This document shows positions 1-8,402 of a DNA stretch of 64,000 nt, one piece after another. Made by a program: the position numbers and the translations under genes. This DNA comes from Rikenellaceae bacterium (GTDB taxonomy: Bacteria > Bacteroidota > Bacteroidia > Bacteroidales > UBA932), in the NCBI GenBank assembly GCA_900771335.1, contig CAAGNP010000019.1, forward strand, positions 1 through 64,000, read 5' to 3'. The notes beneath the pieces are model-generated. The model was not told where the DNA came from. It was given only the letters and a program-made list of their open reading frames with translations, and searched no databases. Numbering within the stretch: the stretch's first letter is position 1; the number at the start of each line of letters is the position of its first letter.

Positions 1-71
1 ACATCCATTCTCAAGCATATGCATATACTTCAACCGTTCTGCATAGCCATGTCTCTTTATTTTTTTAGACA
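1..71 (-). CDS. 5' end of a possible transposase-like protein (runs off window)
   Basis: Reading leftwards from an ATG at 71 there is an open frame of 24 codons with no stop before the window edge, beginning MSKKIKRHGYAERLKY. The basic, helix-rich start resembles the N-terminal helix-turn-helix of OrfA-type proteins of IS3-like elements in Bacteroidetes, but this is from memory and the fragment is very short. The ATG lies directly beyond the terminator hairpin of the next gene, and no inverted-repeat end can be identified. It could equally be a short chance frame. Confidence 0.3.
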
Positions 72-74
72 TAA

Positions 75-111
75 CAAAACCCCGAAAGTTTTTTGTCTAA
101 CTTTCGGGGTT
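75..111 (-). terminator. Rho-independent terminator of the RRM protein gene
   Basis: The arms 78-88 (AACCCCGAAAG) and 101-111 (CTTTCGGGGTT) form a perfect 11-bp stem. On the minus strand it is followed by TTTTGTT. It lies 50 bp beyond the stop of the RRM gene. Confidence 0.85.
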
Positions 112-159
112 CATATCATGACCAGCTGCCCTCCTTTAATTTTCAGATCTCTCTATTTT

Positions 160-426
160 CTATAGCTCAGGAGCCTCAGGTTTGGCCGGGCGTTCATTGC
201 CTACAGCCACATTGATGGTTCTACCCATATGTTCTGTGCCATTGAGTGCAGCTATCGCTTTAAGACCGTCTTCTTCTGACATCTCCACGAAACCGTAACC
301 TCTTGAACGGCGAGTTTCCTTGTTTACAATAATACGAGCTGAACTAATCTCTCCGTAAGGAGAAAATAATTCGATGAGATCTTCTTTTCTTGCTCTGAAA
401 TTCAGGCTTGATACAAAAATATTCAT
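160..426 (-). CDS. Small RRM-domain RNA-binding protein
   Basis: An 88-residue protein that is essentially one RNA recognition motif. RNP2 is visible at the N-terminus (IFVSSLNF, residues 3-10) and RNP1 as RGYGFVEM in the middle, both with the expected aromatic residues. Such single-RRM proteins are common in Bacteroidetes and are thought to act as global RNA-binding regulators or chaperones in place of Hfq; this role is an inference here. The gene stands alone, with its own promoter box (467-474) and its own terminator (75-111). The C-terminal tail after the RRM is short (RPAKPEAPEL). Confidence 0.92.
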   Translation of the reverse strand: MNIFVSSLNFRARKEDLIELFSPYGEISSARIIVNKETRRSRGYGFVEMSEEDGLKAIAALNGTEHMGRTINVAVGNERPAKPEAPEL

Positions 427-466
427 AAATTGTTTTGAATTTATAGTGAAGTTTAAGTTTCTGCTA

Positions 467-499
467 CAAATTTATAATAAATTTTTGCCAAAAGCCAAA
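467..499 (-). promoter_or_regulatory. Bacteroidetes-type promoter of the RRM gene
   Basis: On the minus strand there is TTTG (499-496), a 21-bp spacer, then TAAATTTG (474-467). This matches the -33 TTTG / -7 TAnnTTTG pattern. Predicted transcription starts near 460, giving a leader of about 34 nt before the ATG at 426. Confidence 0.6.
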
Positions 500-508
500 A
501 TATTTCAA

Positions 509-1945
509 TTATCCTCCATAGCTGCTGCCGTCAAAGCAGTGAGTGCAAATGCGTTCTTTGGGCAGTCCGATAGCTGTGACGATGTCTTCTACAGTGTTAA
601 ATTGGAGGGATGCAAGGTTGAGCTCTTTGCGGATATATTCCACCATCTCCTGGTACTCTGTGGTATCGTTCTTTACATATTTCCCGATATTCTTGTCGTG
701 TGCCCCCTCTTTCATCAGTACAAATCGGCGGGCGATAAGTTCAAGTGGTGTCCTGGTGCTTGAGAAGTTAAGGTATTCGCATGGATAGAGTAGAGGTGGG
801 CAGCTTATCCTGACGTGTACCTCTTTTGCTCCGTAATCATACAGGTGTTTGACATTGTCTCTCAACTGTGTGCCTCTGACGATGGAGTCGTCACAGAATA
901 CGATCCTTTTCTCCCTCAGTAGAGAGGTGTTGGGGATGAGCTTCATCTTCGCTACGAGGTTCCTGATGCTCTGGTTGGTAGGGGTAAAGCTTCTTGGCCA
1001 TGTGGGGGTGTATTTCACGACAGCCTTTCTGAATGGGATCTTCTTGCCGTCAGAGTAACCGATAGCCATACATGTACCCGAATCCGGGATAGATGAAACC
1101 ACATCGAGTTCTGTCTTGTCCCTTTCACCAAGCTGGTGTCCCAACGAGTATCTTACATCATCCACGTTGATGTTCTCGTAGTTGCTTACAGGGTATCCGT
1201 AATATACCCACAAGAATGAGCATATCTGCATCTTCTCTTTAGGCTTGACGATGGATTCTATGCTCTCTGCAGTGATTTTTACAGCCTCACCGGGGCCTAT
1301 GATATATTGCTGTTCGTAGCCGAGATTTGAAAAACTGCAAGTCTCTGAGGCTATAGCATGAGCCATAACCTGAGTGCCCGACTCGTCCTGATATATTTTG
1401 TTGCCAATAATAAGAGGTGTCCTTCCGTAAAGGTCACGACTTGCGATGATGCTATCCTCTGTCAGCAGCAGGAATGAGCATGAACCTTTTATCCTCTGTT
1501 GTACAAGCTCAATACCCTCTTCAAAGGTGTTGCCATCGGTGATGATCTGGGCGATAAGCTCTGTCTGGTTGGTCTTGCCGGAGCTGAGCTCGGTAAAGTT
1601 CTTGTTTCTGGAAAGAAGGTCGTTTTCAAGCTCTTCTATATTGTTGACCTTCCCTACGGTCACAATGGCAAATCTTCCCAGATGTGAATTGATTACGATA
1701 GGTTGGGGGTCAGTGTCGCTGATCACGCCGATGCCGGAATTACCTGTGTATTTCTCAAGTTCGGGTTCGAATTTTATCCTGAAATATGAACTCTCAAGGG
1801 AGTGGATATTGCGTGCGAAATAGCCGTTGCCGTTGTAGACGGCCATACCGCCTCTCTTGGTTCCCAAATGTGAGTGATAATCTGTGCCGTAAAAAAGGTC
1901 ACCGGCACATTTCTGAGTGGAGATAACTCCGAATATTCCTCCCAT
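509..1945 (-). CDS. Amidophosphoribosyltransferase (PurF)-like protein lacking the glutaminase cysteine
   Basis: 478 residues with the overall PurF plan: an N-terminal class-II glutamine amidotransferase fold (1-230) and a C-terminal phosphoribosyltransferase. VSSIPDSGTCMAIGYSDG (about 283-300) and the PRPP-binding loop IVFCDDSIVRGTQ (348-360) are intact. The family normally exposes Cys1 (MCGIFG); here the start reads MGGIFG, so the nucleophile is glycine. ATG at 1945 is the only sensible start and has a TAACTTTG -7 box upstream. Similar MGG-type paralogues are known in Bacteroides beside a normal PurF. The loss predicts no glutamine-driven amination; it may use ammonia or act in regulation. 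Confidence 0.85.
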   Translation of the reverse strand: MGGIFGVISTQKCAGDLFYGTDYHSHLGTKRGGMAVYNGNGYFARNIHSLESSYFRIKFEPELEKYTGNSGIGVISDTDPQPIVINSHLGRFAIVTVGKVNNIEELENDLLSRNKNFTELSSGKTNQTELIAQIITDGNTFEEGIELVQQRIKGSCSFLLLTEDSIIASRDLYGRTPLIIGNKIYQDESGTQVMAHAIASETCSFSNLGYEQQYIIGPGEAVKITAESIESIVKPKEKMQICSFLWVYYGYPVSNYENINVDDVRYSLGHQLGERDKTELDVVSSIPDSGTCMAIGYSDGKKIPFRKAVVKYTPTWPRSFTPTNQSIRNLVAKMKLIPNTSLLREKRIVFCDDSIVRGTQLRDNVKHLYDYGAKEVHVRISCPPLLYPCEYLNFSSTRTPLELIARRFVLMKEGAHDKNIGKYVKNDTTEYQEMVEYIRKELNLASLQFNTVEDIVTAIGLPKERICTHCFDGSSYGG

Positions 1946-1970
1946 AGTCGTAGATTGTAGTTATATCTTA

Positions 1971-1978
1971 CAAAGTTA
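1971..1978 (-). promoter_or_regulatory. -7 box for the PurF-like gene
   Basis: On the minus strand this reads TAACTTTG, fitting TAnnTTTG. It lies 26 bp upstream of the ATG at 1945. No clear -33 TTTG was found. Confidence 0.45.
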
Positions 1979-2014
1979 AATGGTGTTTGTGATAAATCCA
2001 AATCTGAGGGGGAC

Positions 2015-3112
2015 TCAAATGACTCGTGAGAGAATTTCTGTAAGGAGGTTGAGGGTCTGGATGGAGTAGGAGAGGAGGGAGGCACTCCACTCCCCCAGAA
2101 GCGGGACATCCGAAAGAATGATGGCAGCAGGGGCTACAGACATTACCGCTGCTACTACTGGGGCAGTAATGGTATTGGTCAGTAGGGAGATGAGCGGGAA
2201 GCTCCCGAAGTACAGGAGTGTAAGTGGGGCGGTGAATATCTGGCAGCAGAGAGATACCATAGCCATATTCCACACTTTTCCGGCCATTTTGTTTTGTGTT
2301 ACATAATCTATTGCCTTCCTAACTCCCGGGTATATCAGGAAGATTCCGAGCATGGCGCAGTAGGAGAGCTGGAAGCTTATGGAAGATGGGGCGTCAGGGT
2401 TTATGCAGCATATGGCCAGTGCGCTAATTGATAGTGAGTTCAGTCCGTTTCTCTCCCGCCCCAGCATCCCGCCGATTTCGTAAATGGAGGCCATCAGTAC
2501 GGCCCTGCATATTGAGGGGCTGGCCCCCGAAAAAACGGCATAAAAAATGAGGAGCAATATTATTGCGGAGCCCTTCAGAATCCCCCATCCCCGGGTGCGG
2601 GGGAGAATCATCAAAATGGCGTTGAGCATCCCGTAGATGAACCCCACGTGGAGCCCTGAGAGGGCAAGAAGGTGCATTGCGCCGCTAAGGCGATAGGCGG
2701 CTCTGACCTCCTTCGGGATACCCCCTTTCTCCCCCATGGTCAGCGCCTCCAGAATCGAATGTGTGCAGTTGTCCTCCGGAGGGATGACCTCTGCGAGACG
2801 GAGGGAAAATGTATTGCGGAGCCCCAGAATCCAATCGGAGCCGGAGAGCTCTTCGAGCAATCGGTATTCGCCCAAAACGGCACTCAGTCCATAGTTGAGT
2901 GTACCCATAAGGAGGAAGATGGGGACGAATCTGGGGAGGGAACTCTCTTTGGATGATAATATCCTGAAAATAAGTGCGCTAAGCAGCATTAGTGCCGTGG
3001 CGCAATATGACATCAGAAAGGTGGGATCTGACCCTTCGAGAAGTGGTTTTGAGGCCAGGTTGGCCCCGATGAAAATAAGTGTCAGATAAAAAAGAAAACT
3101 CTCTCGCCACAT
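2015..3112 (-). CDS. ComEC/Rec2-family membrane protein, short form
   Basis: About 365 residues with many hydrophobic segments and the hallmark ALSGLHVGFIYG of the ComEC/Rec2 channel domain. Full ComEC proteins (700-800 residues) also carry an N-terminal OB-like domain and a C-terminal metallo-beta-lactamase-type domain; both are absent. The natural role of the family is DNA transport across the inner membrane in transformation, but a channel-only form may have another function. The ATG at 3112 (MWRESFLFY) is preferred: the frame can be opened to 3142 only with TTG. It diverges from ackA. The end (LTEILSRVI) shows no sign of a frameshift. Confidence 0.8.
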   Translation of the reverse strand: MWRESFLFYLTLIFIGANLASKPLLEGSDPTFLMSYCATALMLLSALIFRILSSKESSLPRFVPIFLLMGTLNYGLSAVLGEYRLLEELSGSDWILGLRNTFSLRLAEVIPPEDNCTHSILEALTMGEKGGIPKEVRAAYRLSGAMHLLALSGLHVGFIYGMLNAILMILPRTRGWGILKGSAIILLLIFYAVFSGASPSICRAVLMASIYEIGGMLGRERNGLNSLSISALAICCINPDAPSSISFQLSYCAMLGIFLIYPGVRKAIDYVTQNKMAGKVWNMAMVSLCCQIFTAPLTLLYFGSFPLISLLTNTITAPVVAAVMSVAPAAIILSDVPLLGEWSASLLSYSIQTLNLLTEILSRVI

Positions 3113-3161
3113 GCTGTTCAAAATTTTAACGCAAGGTAGCAAATCTTTGGGAGATTATGAT

Positions 3162-3169
3162 TATATTTG
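3162..3169 (+). promoter_or_regulatory. -7 box for ackA-ptb-buk
   Basis: TATATTTG fits the Bacteroidetes -7 consensus. Predicted transcription starts near 3176, about 23 nt before the ATG at 3199. This supports 3199 as the start rather than the upstream in-frame codon at 3157. Confidence 0.5.
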
Positions 3170-3198
3170 CTACAATATACATTTATAACACGAAAATC

Positions 3199-4401
3199 AT
3201 GATAGTACTTGTTTTGAATTGCGGAAGTTCATCTTTGAAATATCAGGTTCTTGATATGAAGGATGACAACACCAATGTGTTGCTAGCTAAAGGTCTAGTG
3301 GAGAGAATAGGCTTAGCAGAGGGTGATATTACCCATAAACCCGGAAATGAAAAGCTTGAAATTCATAAGCCCATCCCTACCCATACAGAGGGTATCAAGT
3401 CGGTTCTTGACCTTCTTGTAGATGAGAAATGGGGTGTGGTAAAATCCCTTAATGAGATCGATGCAGTGGGGCATAGAGTGGCTCACGGTGGTGAGACATT
3501 CCCTGTATCCTGCAAAATCGACGCTTCAGTTATCGAAGGTATCGAGAAACTTTGTGAGCTGGCTCCACTTCACAACCCTGCAAACCTTCTCGGTATCCGT
3601 GCAGTAGAGGCTCTTATGCCTGATACACCACAGGTGGCAGTATTTGATACATCTTTCCACCAGACAATGCCGGACTATGCTTATATGTACGCAATTCCAT
3701 ATGAGTATTATGAAAAATATAGGGCTCGCCGCTATGGCTTCCACGGTACCAGCCACAAATTTGTAGCTGAGAAAGGTTGCAAGCTGGCAGGTCTTGACAT
3801 CAATAACTCCAAAGTGGTTACCTGCCACTTGGGCAATGGCGGTTCAGTTACAGCTATCCTGAACGGCAAATCTGTCGACACCTCTATGGGCTTTACCCCT
3901 GTTGAAGGTGTGGTAATGGGTACACGTTGCGGCAACATCGATGCAGGTCTTGTCACTTTCTTGCAGGAGAAAGAGGGTCTTGGTCCTGATGGTGTCAATA
4001 CAGTTCTCAATAAGAAAAGCGGATTTATGGGTGTTTCAGGTGTCTCATCAGATGGCAGGGACATCAACAAAGCTGCTGTCGAGGGACAATACAGGGCAAA
4101 ACTTACCCAGGATATGTTCGCTTACAGCGTGAAGAAATATATCGGTGCATACAGTGCCGCTATGGGTGGTCTTGATATGATCATCTTTACCGGCGGTATC
4201 GGTGAGAATGACAGTCTTGCCAGAGAAAATGTTTGCTCTACATTAGGATATCTTGGTGTTGATTTCAATAAAGAGATCAATGACAGGATCCACGGTGATG
4301 AGGCTATCATTTCAAATCCGGGCTCGAAGGTGACAGTGGCAGTCGTACCTACAAATGAGGAGCTTGTAATTGCCACAGATACAATGAATCTAGTTAAATA
4401 A
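3199..4401 (+). CDS. ackA: Acetate kinase
   Basis: 400 residues, the normal length for AckA, converting acetyl phosphate and ADP to acetate and ATP in the cytosol. ASKHA-family signatures are all present: LNCGSSSLKYQV at the start, VFDTSFHQTMP, YGFHGTSHKFV, CHLGNGGSV, MGTRCGNIDAG and IIFTGGIGEN near the C-terminus. The start at 3199 (MIVLVLNCG) follows the promoter box and matches the family N-terminus. Unusually it is followed after 21 bp by ptb and buk and not by pta, so the cluster holds two acyl-phosphate kinases and one acyltransferase. Confidence 0.96.
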   Translation: MIVLVLNCGSSSLKYQVLDMKDDNTNVLLAKGLVERIGLAEGDITHKPGNEKLEIHKPIPTHTEGIKSVLDLLVDEKWGVVKSLNEIDAVGHRVAHGGETFPVSCKIDASVIEGIEKLCELAPLHNPANLLGIRAVEALMPDTPQVAVFDTSFHQTMPDYAYMYAIPYEYYEKYRARRYGFHGTSHKFVAEKGCKLAGLDINNSKVVTCHLGNGGSVTAILNGKSVDTSMGFTPVEGVVMGTRCGNIDAGLVTFLQEKEGLGPDGVNTVLNKKSGFMGVSGVSSDGRDINKAAVEGQYRAKLTQDMFAYSVKKYIGAYSAAMGGLDMIIFTGGIGENDSLARENVCSTLGYLGVDFNKEINDRIHGDEAIISNPGSKVTVAVVPTNEELVIATDTMNLVK

Positions 4402-4422
4402 TATTATAATATTTCAGGAATT

Positions 4423-5328
4423 ATGATTACAAATTTTGAGCAGATTTTCGAACAACTTCGTTCTAAAAGCAAAAAACGTCTTGTAGCTGCATGGGCAGTG
4501 GACGATCACACTGTATCAGCTGCATATCAGGCAGTAAAATTGGGTATTGTAGAGGCTACTCTTGTAGGTGACGCCGATATGATCGCAAAAGTATGCGAAG
4601 AGGAGAAACTTGACGCATCTGTTTTCCAGATTGTAGATGTTAAAGAGGAGCTTAAAGCTATCTCTACTGCAGTGGATATGATCAACAACAAAGAGGGCGA
4701 TATCCTTATGAAAGGTCTTTGCTCTACTGACAAATATATGAGAGCTATCCTTAAGAAAGAGGGTGGTCTTCTTCCTCCAAAAGCTGTCCTTTCACACGTT
4801 GCAGTTCTTGAGAGCCCATTCTATCACAAACTTATGATCATCAGTGATATGGCTGTTATCCCTGCACCGGATTTGAAACAGAAAGAGGCTATTACCAAAT
4901 ATGTGGTAAATACTGCCAAAGCTCTTCAGATCGAGAAACCTAAAGTGGCTTTCATCGCTGCTACCGAGCAGATGCTTCCAGGTATGCAGGCTTGCGTAGA
5001 TGCAGCTATCCTTGCCAAGATGGTAGACAGAGGCCAGATCCCTGGTTGTGTGGCTGACGGTCCTTTGGCTCTTGACGTAGCTGTTTCAAAAGAGGCTGTT
5101 GCCATCAAGAAACTCAAGAGTGAAGTGGCAGGTGATGCAGACTGCTTCGTATTCCCTAATATCGAATCTGCAAACGTATTCTACAAAGTTAATTCACAAA
5201 TGTGCTCTGGCGTTAAACAGTCAGCTATGGTAGCAGGTGCTAAAGCTCCTTGTGTGCTTTCAAGCCGCGCAGACAGCATCGAGACCAAGTTGAACTCTAT
5301 CGCACTTGCAGCACTAACAGCAAAATAA
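4423..5328 (+). CDS. ptb: Phosphate butyryltransferase (or related phosphate acyltransferase)
   Basis: 301 residues, typical of the short PTA/PTB family, which exchanges the CoA of butyryl-CoA for phosphate. Recognisable stretches include GDILMKGLCSTDKYMRAIL and VADGPLALDVAVS; length and layout fit Ptb better than Pta. It lies 21 bp after ackA and 7 bp before the butyrate kinase gene, so together they form the Ptb-Buk route from butyryl-CoA to butyrate with ATP gain. The codon choice is highly uniform (GCT, CTT), as is common in strongly expressed genes. Substrate specificity (butyryl, isobutyryl or other) cannot be told from sequence. Confidence 0.93.
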   Translation: MITNFEQIFEQLRSKSKKRLVAAWAVDDHTVSAAYQAVKLGIVEATLVGDADMIAKVCEEEKLDASVFQIVDVKEELKAISTAVDMINNKEGDILMKGLCSTDKYMRAILKKEGGLLPPKAVLSHVAVLESPFYHKLMIISDMAVIPAPDLKQKEAITKYVVNTAKALQIEKPKVAFIAATEQMLPGMQACVDAAILAKMVDRGQIPGCVADGPLALDVAVSKEAVAIKKLKSEVAGDADCFVFPNIESANVFYKVNSQMCSGVKQSAMVAGAKAPCVLSSRADSIETKLNSIALAALTAK

Positions 5329-5335
5329 TCTGACT

Positions 5336-6403
5336 ATGAGTTACATTTTAGCAATTAATCCCGGTTCTACCTCTACCAAGATCTCTATCTTCGAAGGTAA
5401 AAAAGAGATTTTTACTAAGACCCTCAGACACTCAAACGAGGAGTTGGCACCATATCCAAATGTGATTGACCAGTACCAGTTCCGTAAAGACACCATCGCT
5501 GCTGCTCTTGTAGAGAACAATATCGATATGAAAGATATCGCTGCAGTAGTGGGTCGTGGTGGTCTTCTCAGACCTATCGCTTCCGGTGTCTATGAGGTAA
5601 ACGAGAACATGGTGGCAGACTTGAGCTCTGCAAAATATGGCGAGCATGCAAGTAACCTTGGCGGTATCATTGCCAATGCAATGGCGAAAGAGATCCCTGG
5701 CTGCCGCGCATTCATCGCAGACCCTGTAGTGGTAGATGAACTTTGTGATGTGGCACGCATCAGCGGTCACCCCAAGTTCCCACGCAAATCGATTTTCCAT
5801 GCACTCAACCAAAAAGCCATTGCCAAACAATATGCTGCTGAGGTGGGTAAAAAATATTCGGATCTTAACCTTATCGTAGCACACATGGGTGGTGGTACAT
5901 CTATCGGTGCCCACAGAAAAGGTCAGATCGTGGATGTAAATGACGCTCTTAACGGTGACGGTCCATTCAGCCCTGAGCGCTCAGGTAGCCTTACCGCTCT
6001 GGATGTGGTGAAAGCTTGCTTCTCAGGTGAGTACACTTTTGATGAGATGAAGAAACTTATCAATGGTAGAGGTGGTCTTATGGCACATCTTGGTACCAAC
6101 TCATTCTATGAGGTAGAGCAAAACATGGCTAAAGGTGACGCCAAATCTATCCTTATTACCGATGCATTCCTGTTCCAGGTGGCAAAATCTATCGGAGCAG
6201 AGGCTGCTGCACTTTCAGGTGAAGTGGATGCTATCCTCCTTACAGGTGGTGTTGCTTACGGTAAAGAGATGATGGCTCAGCTTGCTGATATGGTTAAATT
6301 CATCGCCCCTGTAAAAGTATACCCTGGCGAAGATGAGATGGGTGCACTTGCAGGCAACGGCTTGGCTGTATTGGAAGGGACAGAAGAGGTGAAGGTTTAC
6401 TAA
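5336..6403 (+). CDS. buk: Butyrate kinase
   Basis: 355 residues, the family length, in the ASKHA superfamily. Phosphate-1 loop LAINPGSTSTKISIFEG lies at the N-terminus, VAHMGGGTSIGAH in the middle and ILLTGGVAYGKEM near the C-terminus. The enzyme converts butyryl phosphate and ADP to butyrate and ATP. It starts 7 bp after ptb, so translation is probably coupled. Branched-chain acyl kinases have the same motifs, so isobutyrate or isovalerate are alternatives. Confidence 0.95.
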   Translation: MSYILAINPGSTSTKISIFEGKKEIFTKTLRHSNEELAPYPNVIDQYQFRKDTIAAALVENNIDMKDIAAVVGRGGLLRPIASGVYEVNENMVADLSSAKYGEHASNLGGIIANAMAKEIPGCRAFIADPVVVDELCDVARISGHPKFPRKSIFHALNQKAIAKQYAAEVGKKYSDLNLIVAHMGGGTSIGAHRKGQIVDVNDALNGDGPFSPERSGSLTALDVVKACFSGEYTFDEMKKLINGRGGLMAHLGTNSFYEVEQNMAKGDAKSILITDAFLFQVAKSIGAEAAALSGEVDAILLTGGVAYGKEMMAQLADMVKFIAPVKVYPGEDEMGALAGNGLAVLEGTEEVKVY

Positions 6404-6410
6404 CAGTTAA

Positions 6411-6416
6411 AGGAGG
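6411..6416 (+). promoter_or_regulatory. Strong Shine-Dalgarno before a TTG start
   Basis: AGGAGG stands 8 nt before TTG at 6425. Strong SD sequences are uncommon in Bacteroidetes, and this one fixes the otherwise unlikely TTG start of the MATE gene. Confidence 0.7.
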
Positions 6417-6424
6417 TTCATAAA

Positions 6425-7777
6425 TTGAATAAGGGTATTCCTACAGAGCTTGGAACTGAGAAGGTCAGCAAGCTTCTGAGAAAATATGCGGTGCCGGCGA
6501 TTATTGCCATGACCGCTTCATCTCTCTACAACATTGTAGACAGTATTTTTATCGGACAGGGAGTAGGCCCTTATGCAATATCGGGATTCGCCATTACTTT
6601 CCCGTTTATGAATCTTGCAGCTGCATTCGGCTCGCTTATCGGGGTGGGTGCATCTACACTTTCATCTGTTCTTTTAGGACAAAAAGACTACGACAATGCC
6701 AAGAGGGTTCTTGGTAATGTCGTAGTCTTAAATTTAATAATGGGAGGCCTCTTCTCGCTCATCTCCCTATTGTTTCTGGATAGTATCCTCTATTTCTTCG
6801 GAGCGAGTGAAAATACATTGCCGTATGCCAAAGAGTATATGGTAATTATCCTGGCGGGTAATATTATTACCCATATGTATCTGGGGCTGAATGCCCTTCT
6901 GAGATCTTCCGGTCACCCCAAGCAGGCCATGGCGGCCACAATGCTTACTGTGGTGCTCAACTGTATCCTCGATCCCCTGTTTATCTTTGTATTCAAAATG
7001 GGGATTGCCGGTGCGGCATGGGCGACAATACTCTCACAGATAGTGGCCCTTGCATGGCTGTTGAGGATATTCTCCAACAAGAATGAGCTTATCCATTTCC
7101 AGAGTGGTATTTTCCGCTTGCAGAAGAAGATTGTGAAGGATTCACTGGCCATAGGCCTTGCCCCTTTCCTTATGAATGCCGTATCCTGTTTTGTCGTTAT
7201 ATTCATCAACAGACAGCTCCTTAAATATGGTGGGGACCTCTCTGTAGGTGCATACGGTATCGTGAACAGATACGTCTTCCTCTTTATGATGATAGTGATG
7301 GGCTTTACCCAGGGCATGCAGCCTATTGTAGGGTATAACTATGGGGCCCGTCAGTATGATCGTGTGACTGAAGCACTGAAGAGGACTATCAAATGGGGTG
7401 TGATAGTGATGTCCACAAGCTTTGTAGTGGGAATGTTCTTCCCGTTCACAGTGGTCTCTGCTTTCACCTCAGACCCCGATCTTATAGAAAAAGCGGCACA
7501 TGGTGTGAGAATTATTGTGTTCGCTTTCCCGGTGATAGGGATAAATCTGGTGACATCGAACTTCTTCCAGAGTATTGGAAAGCCCAAAAGATCCATATTC
7601 CTTTCACTTTCAAGACAATTGATCTTCCTGACACCACTGCTCTATATCCTCCCTATGTTTATGGGCGAAAAAGGTGTTTGGTGGAGTTTTGCAATATCGG
7701 ATCTCATATCCACATTTGTAGCCAGTGCGCTGCTATACCAATTCTTTAAAACATTCAACCATGAAAAAACCGCTTAA
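6425..7777 (+). CDS. MATE-family efflux transporter
   Basis: 450 residues with about twelve hydrophobic segments in two similar halves, as in MATE (MatE, DinF/NorM-like) exporters, which pump cationic drugs or metabolites out with Na+ or H+. The N-terminal pattern, SLYNIVDSIFIGQGVGPYAI followed by AFGSLIGVGASTLSS, is characteristic. Translation begins at TTG with an excellent ribosome site 8 nt upstream. It follows buk by 21 bp and overlaps the next gene by 17 bp, so it may be cotranscribed with the butyrate genes. Its substrate is unknown. Confidence 0.92.
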   Translation: MNKGIPTELGTEKVSKLLRKYAVPAIIAMTASSLYNIVDSIFIGQGVGPYAISGFAITFPFMNLAAAFGSLIGVGASTLSSVLLGQKDYDNAKRVLGNVVVLNLIMGGLFSLISLLFLDSILYFFGASENTLPYAKEYMVIILAGNIITHMYLGLNALLRSSGHPKQAMAATMLTVVLNCILDPLFIFVFKMGIAGAAWATILSQIVALAWLLRIFSNKNELIHFQSGIFRLQKKIVKDSLAIGLAPFLMNAVSCFVVIFINRQLLKYGGDLSVGAYGIVNRYVFLFMMIVMGFTQGMQPIVGYNYGARQYDRVTEALKRTIKWGVIVMSTSFVVGMFFPFTVVSAFTSDPDLIEKAAHGVRIIVFAFPVIGINLVTSNFFQSIGKPKRSIFLSLSRQLIFLTPLLYILPMFMGEKGVWWSFAISDLISTFVASALLYQFFKTFNHEKTA

Positions 7778-8402
7778 ACATTTCTCTCTCTGCATAGGCA
7801 GGGAGCTTGGTAGTGGTGGAAAAGAGGTGGCTGCTACCTTAGCCAAAAGGCTTGATGCCTCATTTTATGATAGGGAACTCATCTATCATGCATCGAAAGA
7901 GAGTGGCATTGCACCGGAACTTTTCGAAAAGGCGGATGAGAAGACAAAAATCAAAATTGCCGGAGGCTTCTTCGGTCTTGGGTTCTCGATTCATGGCGGT
8001 ATGTTCCCTCAGGGGGGATTCCTTTGCAATGAGGAGCTCTTCTCTATCCAAAGTGAGGTGATAAGAGATCTTGCCTCGCTTCACTCCTCTGTCTTTGTGG
8101 GGAGATGTGCTGACTATATACTCAGGGATCAGGAGAATGTTTTTACAGTCTTCATAGCTGCAAATATGGAGGACAAGATCGACCGTATCTCCAAGGTGCA
8201 TAACCTTACCCCTAAAGAGGCTGAAGCATATATCCAGCAGAGTGAGAAACGCCGCTCCGAATATTACAATTATTACACTTACAAACAATGGGGGGCAGCT
8301 TCATCATACGATATGTGTCTGAACACATCGGTGCTGGGAGTGGAAAAAACTATTGATATAATAGAGGAAGTGGTAAGAGATCTGTATTCGTGTGATGAAT
8401 AG
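7761..8402 (+). CDS. Cytidylate kinase-like family protein
   Basis: About 213 residues. The start CIGRELGSGGKEVAATLAKR is a P-loop-like phosphate-binding segment typical of the cytidylate-kinase-like family (PF13189), followed by FYDRELIYHASKES. It is shorter than, and distinct from, housekeeping Cmk. The ATG at 7761 lies inside the end of the MATE gene (17-bp overlap) and the 3' end overlaps the next lipoprotein gene, so all three are likely translated from one message. The actual substrate has not been established for this family; a nucleotide kinase role is inferred. Confidence 0.82.
   Translation: MKKPLKHFSLCIGRELGSGGKEVAATLAKRLDASFYDRELIYHASKESGIAPELFEKADEKTKIKIAGGFFGLGFSIHGGMFPQGGFLCNEELFSIQSEVIRDLASLHSSVFVGRCADYILRDQENVFTVFIAANMEDKIDRISKVHNLTPKEAEAYIQQSEKRRSEYYNYYTYKQWGAASSYDMCLNTSVLGVEKTIDIIEEVVRDLYSCDE

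Noticed and set aside
1..111. Complete insertion sequence at the left edge
   Set aside because: Only 24 codons are visible and the single hairpin is better explained as the terminator of the RRM gene.
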